Positions 7,945 through 15,745 of a stretch of 64,000 nucleotides of DNA are shown here, one piece after another (the stretch's first letter is position 1; the number at the start of each line of letters is the position of its first letter). The DNA comes from Streptomyces chromofuscus (lineage in GTDB: Bacteria; Actinomycetota; Actinomycetes; Streptomycetales; Streptomycetaceae). A program made the translations under genes and the position numbers. The stretch spans positions 4,405,501 through 4,469,500 of the forward strand of contig NZ_CP063374.1 of assembly GCF_015160875.1 (NCBI RefSeq). The letters are read 5' to 3'. The notes beneath the pieces were generated by a model. That model was not told the DNA's origin and searched no databases. It saw nothing but the letters and a program-made list of their open reading frames with translations.

Positions 7945-8640
7945 ATGACACGTGCGAGCGAGACACAGGGCGGCCCGGTGGTGCTCAGCAAGGAGGGGCT
8001 GCCCGGCTGGCTGGACCCCGTGGTGCGCGCCGTGGAGACGGTCGAGCCGCGCCAGTTGAGCCGGTTCCTGCCGCCGAAGGACGGCGCGGGCCGGCAGTCC
8101 GCGGTCCTCATCCTGTTCGGCGAGGGTGAGCGCGGCCCCGAGCTGCTGCTGATGGAGCGGGCGAGCTCGCTGCGCTCGCACGCCGGGCAGCCCTCCTTCC
8201 CCGGTGGCGCCCTCGACCCCGAGGACGGCGACCCGCAGGGCGACGGGCCGCTGCGGGCCGCGCTGCGCGAGGCGGAGGAGGAGACCGGTCTCGACCCCTC
8301 CGGTGTGCAGCTGTTCGGCGTGCTCCCCAAGCTCTACATCCCGGTCAGCGCCTTCGTCGTGACGCCGGTGCTGGGCTGGTGGCGGGAGCCGAGCCCGGTG
8401 GGCGTCGTCGACCCGAACGAGACGGCGCGCGTCTTCACGGTCCCCGTGGCTGATCTCACGGACCCCGCCAACCGTGCCACCGCCACCCACCCCAGCGGCC
8501 ACCGAGGTCCGGCATTCCTGGTCGAATCGGCCCTTGTCTGGGGCTTCACGGCCGGAATCATCGACCGCCTGCTGCACTTCGCGGGCTGGGAGAGACCGTG
8601 GGACCGCGGCAAGCAGGTCCCGCTCGACTGGCGGTCATGA
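7945..8640 (+). CDS. CoA pyrophosphatase-type NUDIX hydrolase
   Basis: A 231-residue protein with the UPF0035 signature of coenzyme A diphosphatases preceding the NUDIX box: LLMERASSLRSHAGQPSFPGG at residues 68-88. The box itself spans GGALDPEDG and ALREAEEETG, with a short insertion. Members hydrolyse CoA to phosphopantetheine and 3',5'-ADP. ATG 7945 follows a G-rich ribosome-binding stretch. The longer frame from 7903 has no better start. It lies 82 bases after nth and before the MarP protease, an order shared with mycobacteria. CoA specificity is inferred from motif only. Confidence 0.82.
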   Translation: MTRASETQGGPVVLSKEGLPGWLDPVVRAVETVEPRQLSRFLPPKDGAGRQSAVLILFGEGERGPELLLMERASSLRSHAGQPSFPGGALDPEDGDPQGDGPLRAALREAEEETGLDPSGVQLFGVLPKLYIPVSAFVVTPVLGWWREPSPVGVVDPNETARVFTVPVADLTDPANRATATHPSGHRGPAFLVESALVWGFTAGIIDRLLHFAGWERPWDRGKQVPLDWRS

Positions 8641-8717
8641 CAGGGTGACCTTCGTGCTGTTGCCGGGCCCCGGCCGACCAGGAGTGATCGCGAAGTGATG
8701 AGGCGAGGCTAGAAGCG

Positions 8718-9914
8718 GTGAACGTGCTGGACATCCTGTTGCTGGTCGCCGCCGTGTGGTTCGCGATCGTGGGCTATCGCCAGGGCTTCGTCGTCGGCAT
8801 CCTGTCGGTGATCGGCTTCCTCGGCGGCGGCCTCGTCGCGGTCTACGCACTGCCCCTCGTCTGGGACGCGCTCACCGACTCCGAGGTGAGCACCACGGCC
8901 GCCGTGGTCGCCGTCGTGGTCGTGATCGTCTGCGCCTCGGTCGGCCAGGCGCTGACCACCCACCTCGGCAGCAAGCTGCGCCGGTACATCACCTGGTCGC
9001 CGGCCCGCGCCCTGGACGCCACCGGCGGCGCCCTCGTCAACGTCGCCGCCATGCTGTTGGTGGCGTGGCTGCTCGGTTCCCTCCTGGCCCAGACCACCCT
9101 GCCGACCATCGGCAAGGAGGTGCGCAACTCCAGGGTGCTGCACGGCGTCGACCAGGCGCTGCCCGGGCAGGCCGACACCTGGTTCACCGACTTCGCCTCG
9201 GTACTGAAGCAGAACGGTTTCCCGCAGGTCTTCAGCCCGTTCGCCAACGAGCCCATCACCGACGTCCAGCCGCCCGACCCGGCCCTCGCGGGCAGCCCGG
9301 TCGCCGCCCGCGCCCAGCGCTCCATCGTCAAGGTGATGGGCACGGCCGAGAGTTGCGGCAAGGTCCTGGAGGGCACCGGCTTCGTCTTCGGCGAGCGCCG
9401 CGTGATGACCAACGCGCACGTCGTGGGCGGCGTCGACGAACCCACCGTCCAGATCGGGGGCGAGGGCCGGCGGTACGACGCGACGGTCGTCCTGTACGAC
9501 TGGGAGCGCGACATCGCCGTACTCGACGTACCCGATCTGGACGCGCCCGCCTTGAAGTTCTCCACCGAGGACGCGGTCAGCGGGGACAGCGCGATCGTCG
9601 CCGGCTTCCCGGAGAACGGCGCGTACGACGTGCGGTCCGCGCGCGTGCGCGGGCGCATCACCGCCAACGGCCCCGACATCTACCACCGGGGCACGGTCCG
9701 CCGCGACGTCTACTCGCTGTACGCGACCGTCCGCCAGGGCAACTCCGGCGGTCCCCTGCTCACGCCCGAGGGCGAGGTCTACGGCGTCGTGTTCGCGAAG
9801 TCGCTCGACGACGCCGAGACGGGGTACGCGTTGACCGTCGACGAGATCCGCGAGGACATCACCGAGGGTCGTACGGCGAACCAGCAGGTGGACAGCGACA
9901 GCTGCGCCCTGTGA
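8718..9914 (+). CDS. marP: MarP-like membrane serine protease (CvpA domain plus trypsin-like domain)
   Basis: A 398-residue protein. Residues 1-125 hold four hydrophobic segments of the CvpA/colicin V production type. The C-terminal part is a chymotrypsin-like protease expected outside the membrane. The catalytic triad is readable as His234 (TNAHVV), Asp265 (RDIAVLD) and Ser343 (GNSGGPL), positions almost identical to M. tuberculosis MarP (Rv3671c), which maintains intrabacterial pH under acid and oxidative stress. Two cysteines in the protease half may form the regulatory disulfide known for MarP. Start GTG 8718. A strong hairpin follows the stop. Confidence 0.9.
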   Translation: MNVLDILLLVAAVWFAIVGYRQGFVVGILSVIGFLGGGLVAVYALPLVWDALTDSEVSTTAAVVAVVVVIVCASVGQALTTHLGSKLRRYITWSPARALDATGGALVNVAAMLLVAWLLGSLLAQTTLPTIGKEVRNSRVLHGVDQALPGQADTWFTDFASVLKQNGFPQVFSPFANEPITDVQPPDPALAGSPVAARAQRSIVKVMGTAESCGKVLEGTGFVFGERRVMTNAHVVGGVDEPTVQIGGEGRRYDATVVLYDWERDIAVLDVPDLDAPALKFSTEDAVSGDSAIVAGFPENGAYDVRSARVRGRITANGPDIYHRGTVRRDVYSLYATVRQGNSGGPLLTPEGEVYGVVFAKSLDDAETGYALTVDEIREDITEGRTANQQVDSDSCAL

Positions 9915-9920
9915 GGTGTG

Positions 9921-9946
9921 CGTACGGCCGGCCCGCCGGCCGTACG
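9921..9946. terminator. Bidirectional hairpin terminator
   Basis: A perfect 12-bp stem (9921-9932 with 9935-9946) around a 2-base centre, without a U-run. It lies between the stops of convergent marP and the small gene at 9951, as expected for a shared actinobacterial terminator. Confidence 0.7.
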
Positions 9947-9950
9947 GGGG

Positions 9951-10133
9951 TCAGCCGCGCGGGTGACGCAGCCGTACCGAGACCCAGCGGGCCCGGCGGC
10001 GCAGAATGCGCGGGATGCCCACCCTCGGATCGTCCGTGCCCGCCAGTTGCGGGGCGCCCCGGCGGTGGGAGCTCGAGCCGTTGCCCGAGCGGCGAGTGCG
10101 TGCTGCGTCACTGTAGTCGTGCGTCCAGCCCAT
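9951..10133 (-). CDS. Small basic hypothetical protein
   Basis: A 60-residue Arg-rich protein starting MGWTHDYSDAARTRRSG and ending IRWVSV-like arginine/tryptophan sequence RRRARWVSVRLRHPRG. It ends just beyond the hairpin it shares with marP, which supports a real transcription unit in this otherwise empty 400-base gap. Composition (WTHDY, PQLAGTDDPRVG) is not the repetitive pattern of a GC-rich shadow frame. No domain is recognised. The ribosome-binding site is weak (GGGG close to the ATG). The charge suggests nucleic-acid or ribosome association, but nothing proves it. Conservation in other Streptomyces would settle whether it is a gene. Confidence 0.45.
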   Translation of the reverse strand: MGWTHDYSDAARTRRSGNGSSSHRRGAPQLAGTDDPRVGIPRILRRRARWVSVRLRHPRG

Positions 10134-10311
10134 ACCCCGACGTCTGCCCCGTCCCAAGGTCGATAACCGCGTCCCGGGCGCCCAATTGGCTTATGCGCCA
10201 GGCATGTGGCAGTTCGTCGTACAGACGTACCGCTCCGCATGCCGAACGCGTCGACGCGCGACTGCCCGGGCTCTTAGCCCGCCGTCCGGATGAGCGAGAC
10301 CCGGGCCAATC

Positions 10312-11250
10312 TCAGCGGTCCGGCTCGGGGTCCTTCAGCCAGCTGATCAGCTCGTTGGAGAACGCCACCGGGTCCTCCTCATGGGGGAAGTGGCCGAGTC
10401 CGTCGAACAGGCGCCAGCGGTACGGGGCTTCGACGTACTCGCCGGAGCCGGCCGCGCTGCGGGTGCGCATCACCGGGTCGAGGGAGCCGTGCAGATGCAG
10501 CGTCGGCACTCGCACGGGGCGCTTCATCCTGCGGTTGAACTGGATGCCGTCGGGCCGGGCCAGGGAGCGGACCAGCCAGCGGTACGGCTCGACGGAGCAG
10601 TGTGCCGTCGACGGAATGCACATCGCACGCCGGTACGTCGCCACCGCCTCGTCCTCCGGCAGCCGCGGCCCGGACCAGTCCCGGATCAGCCGGCCCACCA
10701 GCGCCCCGTCGTCCGCGACGAGCTGCCGCTCCGGGATCCACGGCCGCTGGAACCCCCAGATGTGCGAACTCGCCGCCGTCTGCCGCACGTCGGCGAGCAT
10801 CGCCGAGCGCCAGCGCCGGGGATGCGGCATCGACGCCACCACCAGGCGGCGTACCAGTTTCGGCCGCATCACGGCCGCCGTCCACGCGAGATAGCCGCCG
10901 AGGTCGTGCCCGACCAGCGCCGCGTCCGGTTCACCGAGCGAGCGGACCACGCCGGTGATGTCGAGGGCGAGGTTGGCCGGGTCGTAACCCCGGGGCGTGC
11001 GGTCGCTGCCGCCGACGCCCCTGAGGTCCATGGCGACGGCCCGGAACCCGGCGTCGGCGAGCGCGACCAGCTGGTGCCGCCAGGCCCACCAGAACTGCGG
11101 GAAGCCGTGCACGAGCATCACCAGCGGTCCGTCGCCCAGCTCCGCGATGTGGAAGCGGGCGCCGTTCGCCGCCACGTCCCGGTGCGTCCAGGGGCCTTCG
11201 GGCCGGACGACCGATGCGGGCTGCGCCGAGGGGGTGCCGGATTCCGTCAT
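10312..11250 (-). CDS. Alpha/beta hydrolase, epoxide-hydrolase-like
   Basis: A 312-residue alpha/beta hydrolase. The oxyanion-hole motif HGFPQFWWAW is at residues 48-57. The nucleophile elbow GHDLGG has Asp116 in place of serine, as in epoxide hydrolases and haloalkane dehalogenases. The histidine is in GLGHFPHEEDP near the C-terminus. The long frame extends far upstream through the neighbouring holin-like gene. The real start is ATG 11250, whose codon overlaps the neighbour's TGA (ATGA). An ephE-type epoxide hydrolase holds this position between marP and the holin-like gene in mycobacteria. The substrate is unknown. Confidence 0.85.
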   Translation of the reverse strand: MTESGTPSAQPASVVRPEGPWTHRDVAANGARFHIAELGDGPLVMLVHGFPQFWWAWRHQLVALADAGFRAVAMDLRGVGGSDRTPRGYDPANLALDITGVVRSLGEPDAALVGHDLGGYLAWTAAVMRPKLVRRLVVASMPHPRRWRSAMLADVRQTAASSHIWGFQRPWIPERQLVADDGALVGRLIRDWSGPRLPEDEAVATYRRAMCIPSTAHCSVEPYRWLVRSLARPDGIQFNRRMKRPVRVPTLHLHGSLDPVMRTRSAAGSGEYVEAPYRWRLFDGLGHFPHEEDPVAFSNELISWLKDPEPDR

Positions 11251-11753
11251 GACGTCGAGCGTGCCACAGCCTCGATGGCCTCCGGCGCGCGGTCCCGCGG
11301 AAGCTCGGTCAGCTCCGGCCGTGCGGGGCGTGGGTGCGGCTTGGCCTTCTGCAGCACGCCCGCCGACTCCTTCACCGACGCGGCCACCCTCTGCGGGCCC
11401 TTGCCCTTCTTGGCCTTCTTCGCGAACACCAGGCCGATCAGCGCGAGGACGAGGGCGATCAGGACGTTCGCCGCGAAGGACAACAGGAAGCAGAGTGCCA
11501 GGTTCCAGTCGGTCCAGGTGTGGATGCCGTACGCCAGTGCGAAGTTGAGCATCGGCAGGGAGAACAGCAGCACCGCGCCGGCCGCCGTGAACGCGCCGCC
11601 GCTCGTCGCACCGCGCTTGACGTCCTGCCTCAGCTGGGCCTTGGCCAGCGCGATCTCGTCGTGCACCAGCGCCGACATCTCGGCCGTCGCGGAGGCGAAC
11701 AGCTGGCCGATGCTGCGTTCGGCGCCGACCGGGCTGCCGTCGGGTGCGCTCAT
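11247..11753 (-). CDS. Actinobacterial holin-X-like membrane protein
   Basis: A 168-residue protein with an N-terminal amphipathic region (LFASATAEMSALVHDEIALAK) and two hydrophobic segments, roughly residues 52-78 and 85-110. A basic lysine-rich stretch (AKKAKKGKG) and a soluble tail follow. This matches the putative actinobacterial Holin-X family (phage holin superfamily III), which is conserved in non-phage chromosomes, so lysis is not implied. It is coupled to the downstream hydrolase through ATGA. An equivalent membrane gene lies beside the epoxide hydrolase in mycobacteria. Confidence 0.75.
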   Translation of the reverse strand: MSAPDGSPVGAERSIGQLFASATAEMSALVHDEIALAKAQLRQDVKRGATSGGAFTAAGAVLLFSLPMLNFALAYGIHTWTDWNLALCFLLSFAANVLIALVLALIGLVFAKKAKKGKGPQRVAASVKESAGVLQKAKPHPRPARPELTELPRDRAPEAIEAVARSTS

Positions 11754-11843
11754 CGCGGTCTCCCTCTTCTGCGTACTTCTGCGTACGGGGTCCGTCTGCT
11801 GTCTGACTGTGCACGGTCCCGTCTTTTGTACCGTCTCGTCAGA

Positions 11844-13265
11844 TCATGCCGGACCGTCGCCCTCATCGCCTGCCCCGCCGCCCACTTCGGCAAGCTCGGC
11901 CGCCCTCACTTCGGCGAGCCGGCGGTGTTCGGCGGCCTTCCGGTCGTAGATCTCCGCCATCCGCAGGTGGTACGCCGGGTCGTGCTCCTCGTAGATGTCC
12001 GGGATGCCGTCGAGGTCGTCGTCGCGCTCCTCGGCCTCGCACAGCGAGCGGTACTTGGCGTTCCGTACCTTCAGCAGAACCGTCGCGATGAGCGCCGCGA
12101 TCAGCGAGCCGGTGAGTACGGCGGCCTTGATCTCGTCGGTCAGCACCGCGTCGCCCTCGAAGGCCAGTTCGCCGATGAGCAGCGAGACGGTGAACCCGAT
12201 GCCGGCGAGCGAGGCGACGGCGAAGACGTCCGCCCAGGCCAGGTCCTCGCTGAGCGAGGCGCGGGTGAAGCGGGCGGTCAGCCAGGTGCCGCCGAAGATG
12301 CCGACCGTCTTGCCGACGACCAGGCCGAGGACCACGCCCAGCGTCTCCGGCCTGCCGAACACGTCCGCCAGGACGTCACCGGAGACCGAGACGCCCGCGC
12401 TGAACAAGGCGAACAGCGGTACGGCGAGGCCCGCCGACACAGGGCGCACCAGGTGCTCGATGTGCTCGCCGGGGGAGTGCTCCTCGCCGTCGCGCGTGGT
12501 GCAGCGCAGCATCAGGCCCATGGCGACGCCCGCGATGGTGGCGTGGACACCGCTGTTGTACATCAGCGCCCAGATCACCAGGGCCAGCGGAACGTAGACG
12601 TACCAGCCGCGCACGCCCTTGCGCAGCAGCAGCCAGAAGACGCCGAGGCCGGCGACGGCGCCGCCCAGCGCGGCGAAGTCGAGCGAGTCGGTGAAGAAGA
12701 CCGCGATGATCAGGATGGCGAACAGGTCGTCCACGACGGCGAGCGTCAGCAGGAAGGCGCGCAGGGCGCTCGGCAGCGACGTACCGATGACCGCGAGCAC
12801 GGCGAGCGCGAAGGCGATGTCGGTGGCGGTGGGCACCGCCCAGCCCGCAAGGGAGCCACCGCCGAGTCCGTTGGTGAGGCTGTAGACCAGCGCCGGTACG
12901 GCCATGCCGCACAGCGCGGCGACCACCGGCAGGACCGCCGCCCTCGGGTCGCGGAGATCACCGGCGACCAGCTCGCGCTTGAGCTCGATGCCGGCGACGA
13001 AGAAGAAGATCGCGAGCAGACCGTCGGCGGCCCAGTGCGCGATCGAGAGGTCGAGACCGAGAGCGGCGGGACCGATGTGGAAGTGGGCGACCGTCTCGTA
13101 GCTGTGTCCGAGCGCCGGTATGTTCGCCCAGGCGAGCGCGAGGACCGCGGCGATCAGCAGCAGGACACCGCCGACCGTCTCGGTGCGCAGCGCGTCCGCG
13201 AGGTAGGTCCGCTCGGGCAGGGACAGACGGGCGAAGGCCTTGCGGGCGGTGCTGGGCGCGGTCAC
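11844..13265 (-). CDS. nhaA: Na+/H+ antiporter NhaA with acidic C-terminal tail
   Basis: A 473-residue NhaA. The ion-binding signatures are clear: VPTATDIAFAL with the first essential aspartate, and LAVVDDLFAI with the paired aspartates of the Na+/H+ site. About eleven to twelve membrane segments run from residue 25 to 400. GTG 13265 is preceded by GGAGG. The roughly 65-residue cytoplasmic tail contains DDDLDGIPDIYE at 415-426, an EF-hand/TSP3-like acidic loop, followed by a charged helix rich in Arg/Glu. E. coli NhaA (388 residues) lacks this tail. The gene expels Na+ in exchange for protons; how the tail regulates it is unknown. Confidence 0.93.
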   Translation of the reverse strand: MTAPSTARKAFARLSLPERTYLADALRTETVGGVLLLIAAVLALAWANIPALGHSYETVAHFHIGPAALGLDLSIAHWAADGLLAIFFFVAGIELKRELVAGDLRDPRAAVLPVVAALCGMAVPALVYSLTNGLGGGSLAGWAVPTATDIAFALAVLAVIGTSLPSALRAFLLTLAVVDDLFAILIIAVFFTDSLDFAALGGAVAGLGVFWLLLRKGVRGWYVYVPLALVIWALMYNSGVHATIAGVAMGLMLRCTTRDGEEHSPGEHIEHLVRPVSAGLAVPLFALFSAGVSVSGDVLADVFGRPETLGVVLGLVVGKTVGIFGGTWLTARFTRASLSEDLAWADVFAVASLAGIGFTVSLLIGELAFEGDAVLTDEIKAAVLTGSLIAALIATVLLKVRNAKYRSLCEAEERDDDLDGIPDIYEEHDPAYHLRMAEIYDRKAAEHRRLAEVRAAELAEVGGGAGDEGDGPA

Positions 13266-13436
13266 GGGAAGACCTCCGGTCGATGGGCAGCACGAACGAC
13301 GTGCCGACCAGACTTCCCGGCGCACCTTTGCAGCTTGTCCTGAGCGTTGTCCCGCGCGGTGTCGCGTTGTTGACGCGTTCCTCAGCCTACCTGGATACGG
13401 CGGGCCGGGCAGGTGATCTACACCTTACGTGCAAAT

Positions 13437-13478
13437 GGGGCACCCGGCGCGCCTGTCGCGTCCTTCGCCGGGTGCCCC
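13437..13478 (-). terminator. Hairpin terminator downstream of acs
   Basis: A 13-bp perfect stem (13437-13449 with 13466-13478) lies 14 bases beyond the acs stop. There is no U-run, as usual in Streptomyces. Confidence 0.75.
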
Positions 13479-13491
13479 GTCTGCGCCGGGT

Positions 13492-15447
13492 TCAGTCCTC
13501 GCCGGGAGCGGCCGGGAGCTTCGCCTGGATGAGGTCCATGACCGTCGAGTCGGTCAGCGTGGTCACGTCACCGAGCTGGCGGTTCTCGGCGACGTCCCGC
13601 AGCAGGCGGCGCATGATCTTGCCGGAGCGGGTCTTGGGCAGCTCCGCCACCGGCAGGATCCGCTTCGGCTTGGCGATCGGGCCGAGCGTGGTGCCGACGT
13701 GGTCGCGGAGCCGGGCGACCAGGTCCTCGGTCTCGGCCGCCGTACCGCGCAGGATCACGAACGCGACGATCGCCTGCCCGGTCGTCTCGTCCGCCGCGCC
13801 CACCACGGCCGCCTCGGCGACGGAGGGGTGGGAGACGAGAGCGGACTCGACCTCCGTGGTGGAGATGTTGTGCCCGGAGACCAGCATGACGTCGTCGACG
13901 CGGCCCAGCAGCCAGATGTCGCCGTCGTCGTCCTTCTTCGCCCCGTCACCGGCGAAGTACTTGCCCTCGAAGCGCGACCAGTACGTGTCGAGGAACCGCT
14001 GGTCGTCACCCCAGATGGTGCGCAGCATCGACGGCCACGGCTCGGTGAGCACCAGGTAGCCGCCGCCGCCGTTCGGCACCTCGTTCGCCTCGTCGTCGAC
14101 GACCGTCGCGGAGATGCCGGGCAGCGGCGTCTGCGCCGAACCGGGCTTGGTCTCGGTGACGCCGGGCAGCGGTGAGATCATCATCGCGCCGGTCTCGGTC
14201 TGCCACCAGGTGTCCACGATCGGGGTGCGGTCCGCGCCGATGTGCTTGCGGTACCAGATCCAGGCCTCCGGGTTGATCGGCTCACCGACCGAGCCGAGGA
14301 TCCGCAGGCTGGACAGGTCGAACTTCGCGGGGATGTCGTCGCCCCACTTCATGAACGTACGGATCGCGGTCGGTGCCGTGTAGAGGATCGTGACCCCGTA
14401 CTTCTGCACGATCTCCCAGAACCGGCCCTGGTGCGGGGTGTCGGGCGTGCCCTCGTACATGACCTGGGTGGCGCCGTTGGCGAGCGGCCCGTAGACGATG
14501 TACGAGTGCCCGGTCACCCAGCCGACGTCGGCCGTGCACCAGTACACGTCGGTCTCCGGCTTGAGGTCGAAGACCGCGTGGTGGGTGTACGACGTCTGGG
14601 TGAGGTAGCCGCCGGAAGTGTGCAGGATGCCCTTCGGCTTACCCGTCGTACCGGACGTGTAGAGGATGAACAGCGGGTGCTCCGCCGCGAACGCCTCCGG
14701 CGTGTGCTCGGCCGCCTGCCGCTCGACCAGGTCGTGCCACCACACGTCCCGGCCCTCGGTCCAGGCGACCTCCTGGCCGGTCCGGCGGACGACGAGGACG
14801 TGCTCGACGTTGCCCGCCTTCTCGGCGGCCTCGTCCACGGACGGCTTCAGCGCGGACGGCTTGCCGCGCCGGTAGCCGCCGTCGGCGGTGATGACGACCT
14901 TGGCGTCCGCGTCCTGGATGCGCGTCGCGAGCGCGTCCGCCGAGAAGCCGCCGAAGACCACGGAGTGCGCGGCGCCGATCCGGGCGCAGGCCAGCATCGC
15001 GACCGCGGTCTCGGGGATCATCGGCATGTAGACGGCGACCCGGTCGCCCTTCTGGACGCCCAGCTCCAGCAGGGCGTTGGCGGCCTTGGAGACCTCGTCC
15101 TTGAGCTCGGCGTAGGTGATGGCGCGGCTGTCGCCGGGCTCGCCCTCGAAGTGGATGGCCACGCGGTCGCCGTGCCCGGCCTCGACATGCCGGTCCACAC
15201 AGTTGTACGCGACGTTGAGCTCGCCGTCCGCGAACCACTTGGCGAACGGCGGGTTCGACCAGTCCAGCGTCTGCGTCGGCTCCTTGGCCCAGGCCAGTCG
15301 GCGGGCCTGCTCGGCCCAGAAGCCGAGCCTGTCAGCCTTGGCCTGTTCGTACGCCTCCGCCGTGACGTTGGCGTTGGCGGCCAGGTCGGCGGGGGGCGCG
15401 AACCTGCGCTCTTCTTTGAGCAGGTTGGCCAGGCTCTCGTTGCTCAC
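13492..15447 (-). CDS. acs: Acetyl-CoA synthetase (AMP-forming)
   Basis: A 651-residue enzyme that activates acetate to acetyl-AMP and then acetyl-CoA. Visible signatures are the P-loop-like YTSGTTGKPKG, the AMP-binding VDTWWQTETG, and the C-terminal PKTRSGKIMRR with the catalytic lysine that is the target of regulatory acetylation in this family. Length is normal for Acs. GTG 15447 follows GAGGGAGAT, an ideal ribosome-binding site, so the extra 14 residues of the longer frame are not used. It is monocistronic: a strong hairpin follows, and the upstream gap of 298 bases contains the terminator of the SulP-carbonic anhydrase gene. Confidence 0.96.
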   Translation of the reverse strand: MSNESLANLLKEERRFAPPADLAANANVTAEAYEQAKADRLGFWAEQARRLAWAKEPTQTLDWSNPPFAKWFADGELNVAYNCVDRHVEAGHGDRVAIHFEGEPGDSRAITYAELKDEVSKAANALLELGVQKGDRVAVYMPMIPETAVAMLACARIGAAHSVVFGGFSADALATRIQDADAKVVITADGGYRRGKPSALKPSVDEAAEKAGNVEHVLVVRRTGQEVAWTEGRDVWWHDLVERQAAEHTPEAFAAEHPLFILYTSGTTGKPKGILHTSGGYLTQTSYTHHAVFDLKPETDVYWCTADVGWVTGHSYIVYGPLANGATQVMYEGTPDTPHQGRFWEIVQKYGVTILYTAPTAIRTFMKWGDDIPAKFDLSSLRILGSVGEPINPEAWIWYRKHIGADRTPIVDTWWQTETGAMMISPLPGVTETKPGSAQTPLPGISATVVDDEANEVPNGGGGYLVLTEPWPSMLRTIWGDDQRFLDTYWSRFEGKYFAGDGAKKDDDGDIWLLGRVDDVMLVSGHNISTTEVESALVSHPSVAEAAVVGAADETTGQAIVAFVILRGTAAETEDLVARLRDHVGTTLGPIAKPKRILPVAELPKTRSGKIMRRLLRDVAENRQLGDVTTLTDSTVMDLIQAKLPAAPGED

Positions 15448-15705
15448 GACATCTCCCTCTCGAAGGGTGTCCGTTGTGTCCCAGGCCACAGCTCATCAGA
15501 CCTGGTGGCCCGATGACAAGGGTCGACGGGATATTGGTTTAGACCTGTCGAGGGCGTGGTCCCGGCACGCCCCTGGCACGGCCAGGCCGGTCCCGGACCT
15601 CGCCCGACGCCTGGTCATCCCTTCCCACGGACGGCACCCTGAGCCGGTTCAGCCGAGTTGCACGGCTCACACCGCGGACGGCGTGGGCTGCGGGAGGCAT
15701 GGGCG

Positions 15706-15743
15706 GGCGGCCGGGCGCCGCCCACGCTGGGCGCCCGGCCGCC
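15706..15743 (-). terminator. Hairpin terminator downstream of the SulP-carbonic anhydrase gene
   Basis: A 13-bp perfect stem (15706-15718 with 15731-15743) starts three bases after the stop codon on the minus strand. Confidence 0.75.
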
Positions 15744-15745
15744 GG

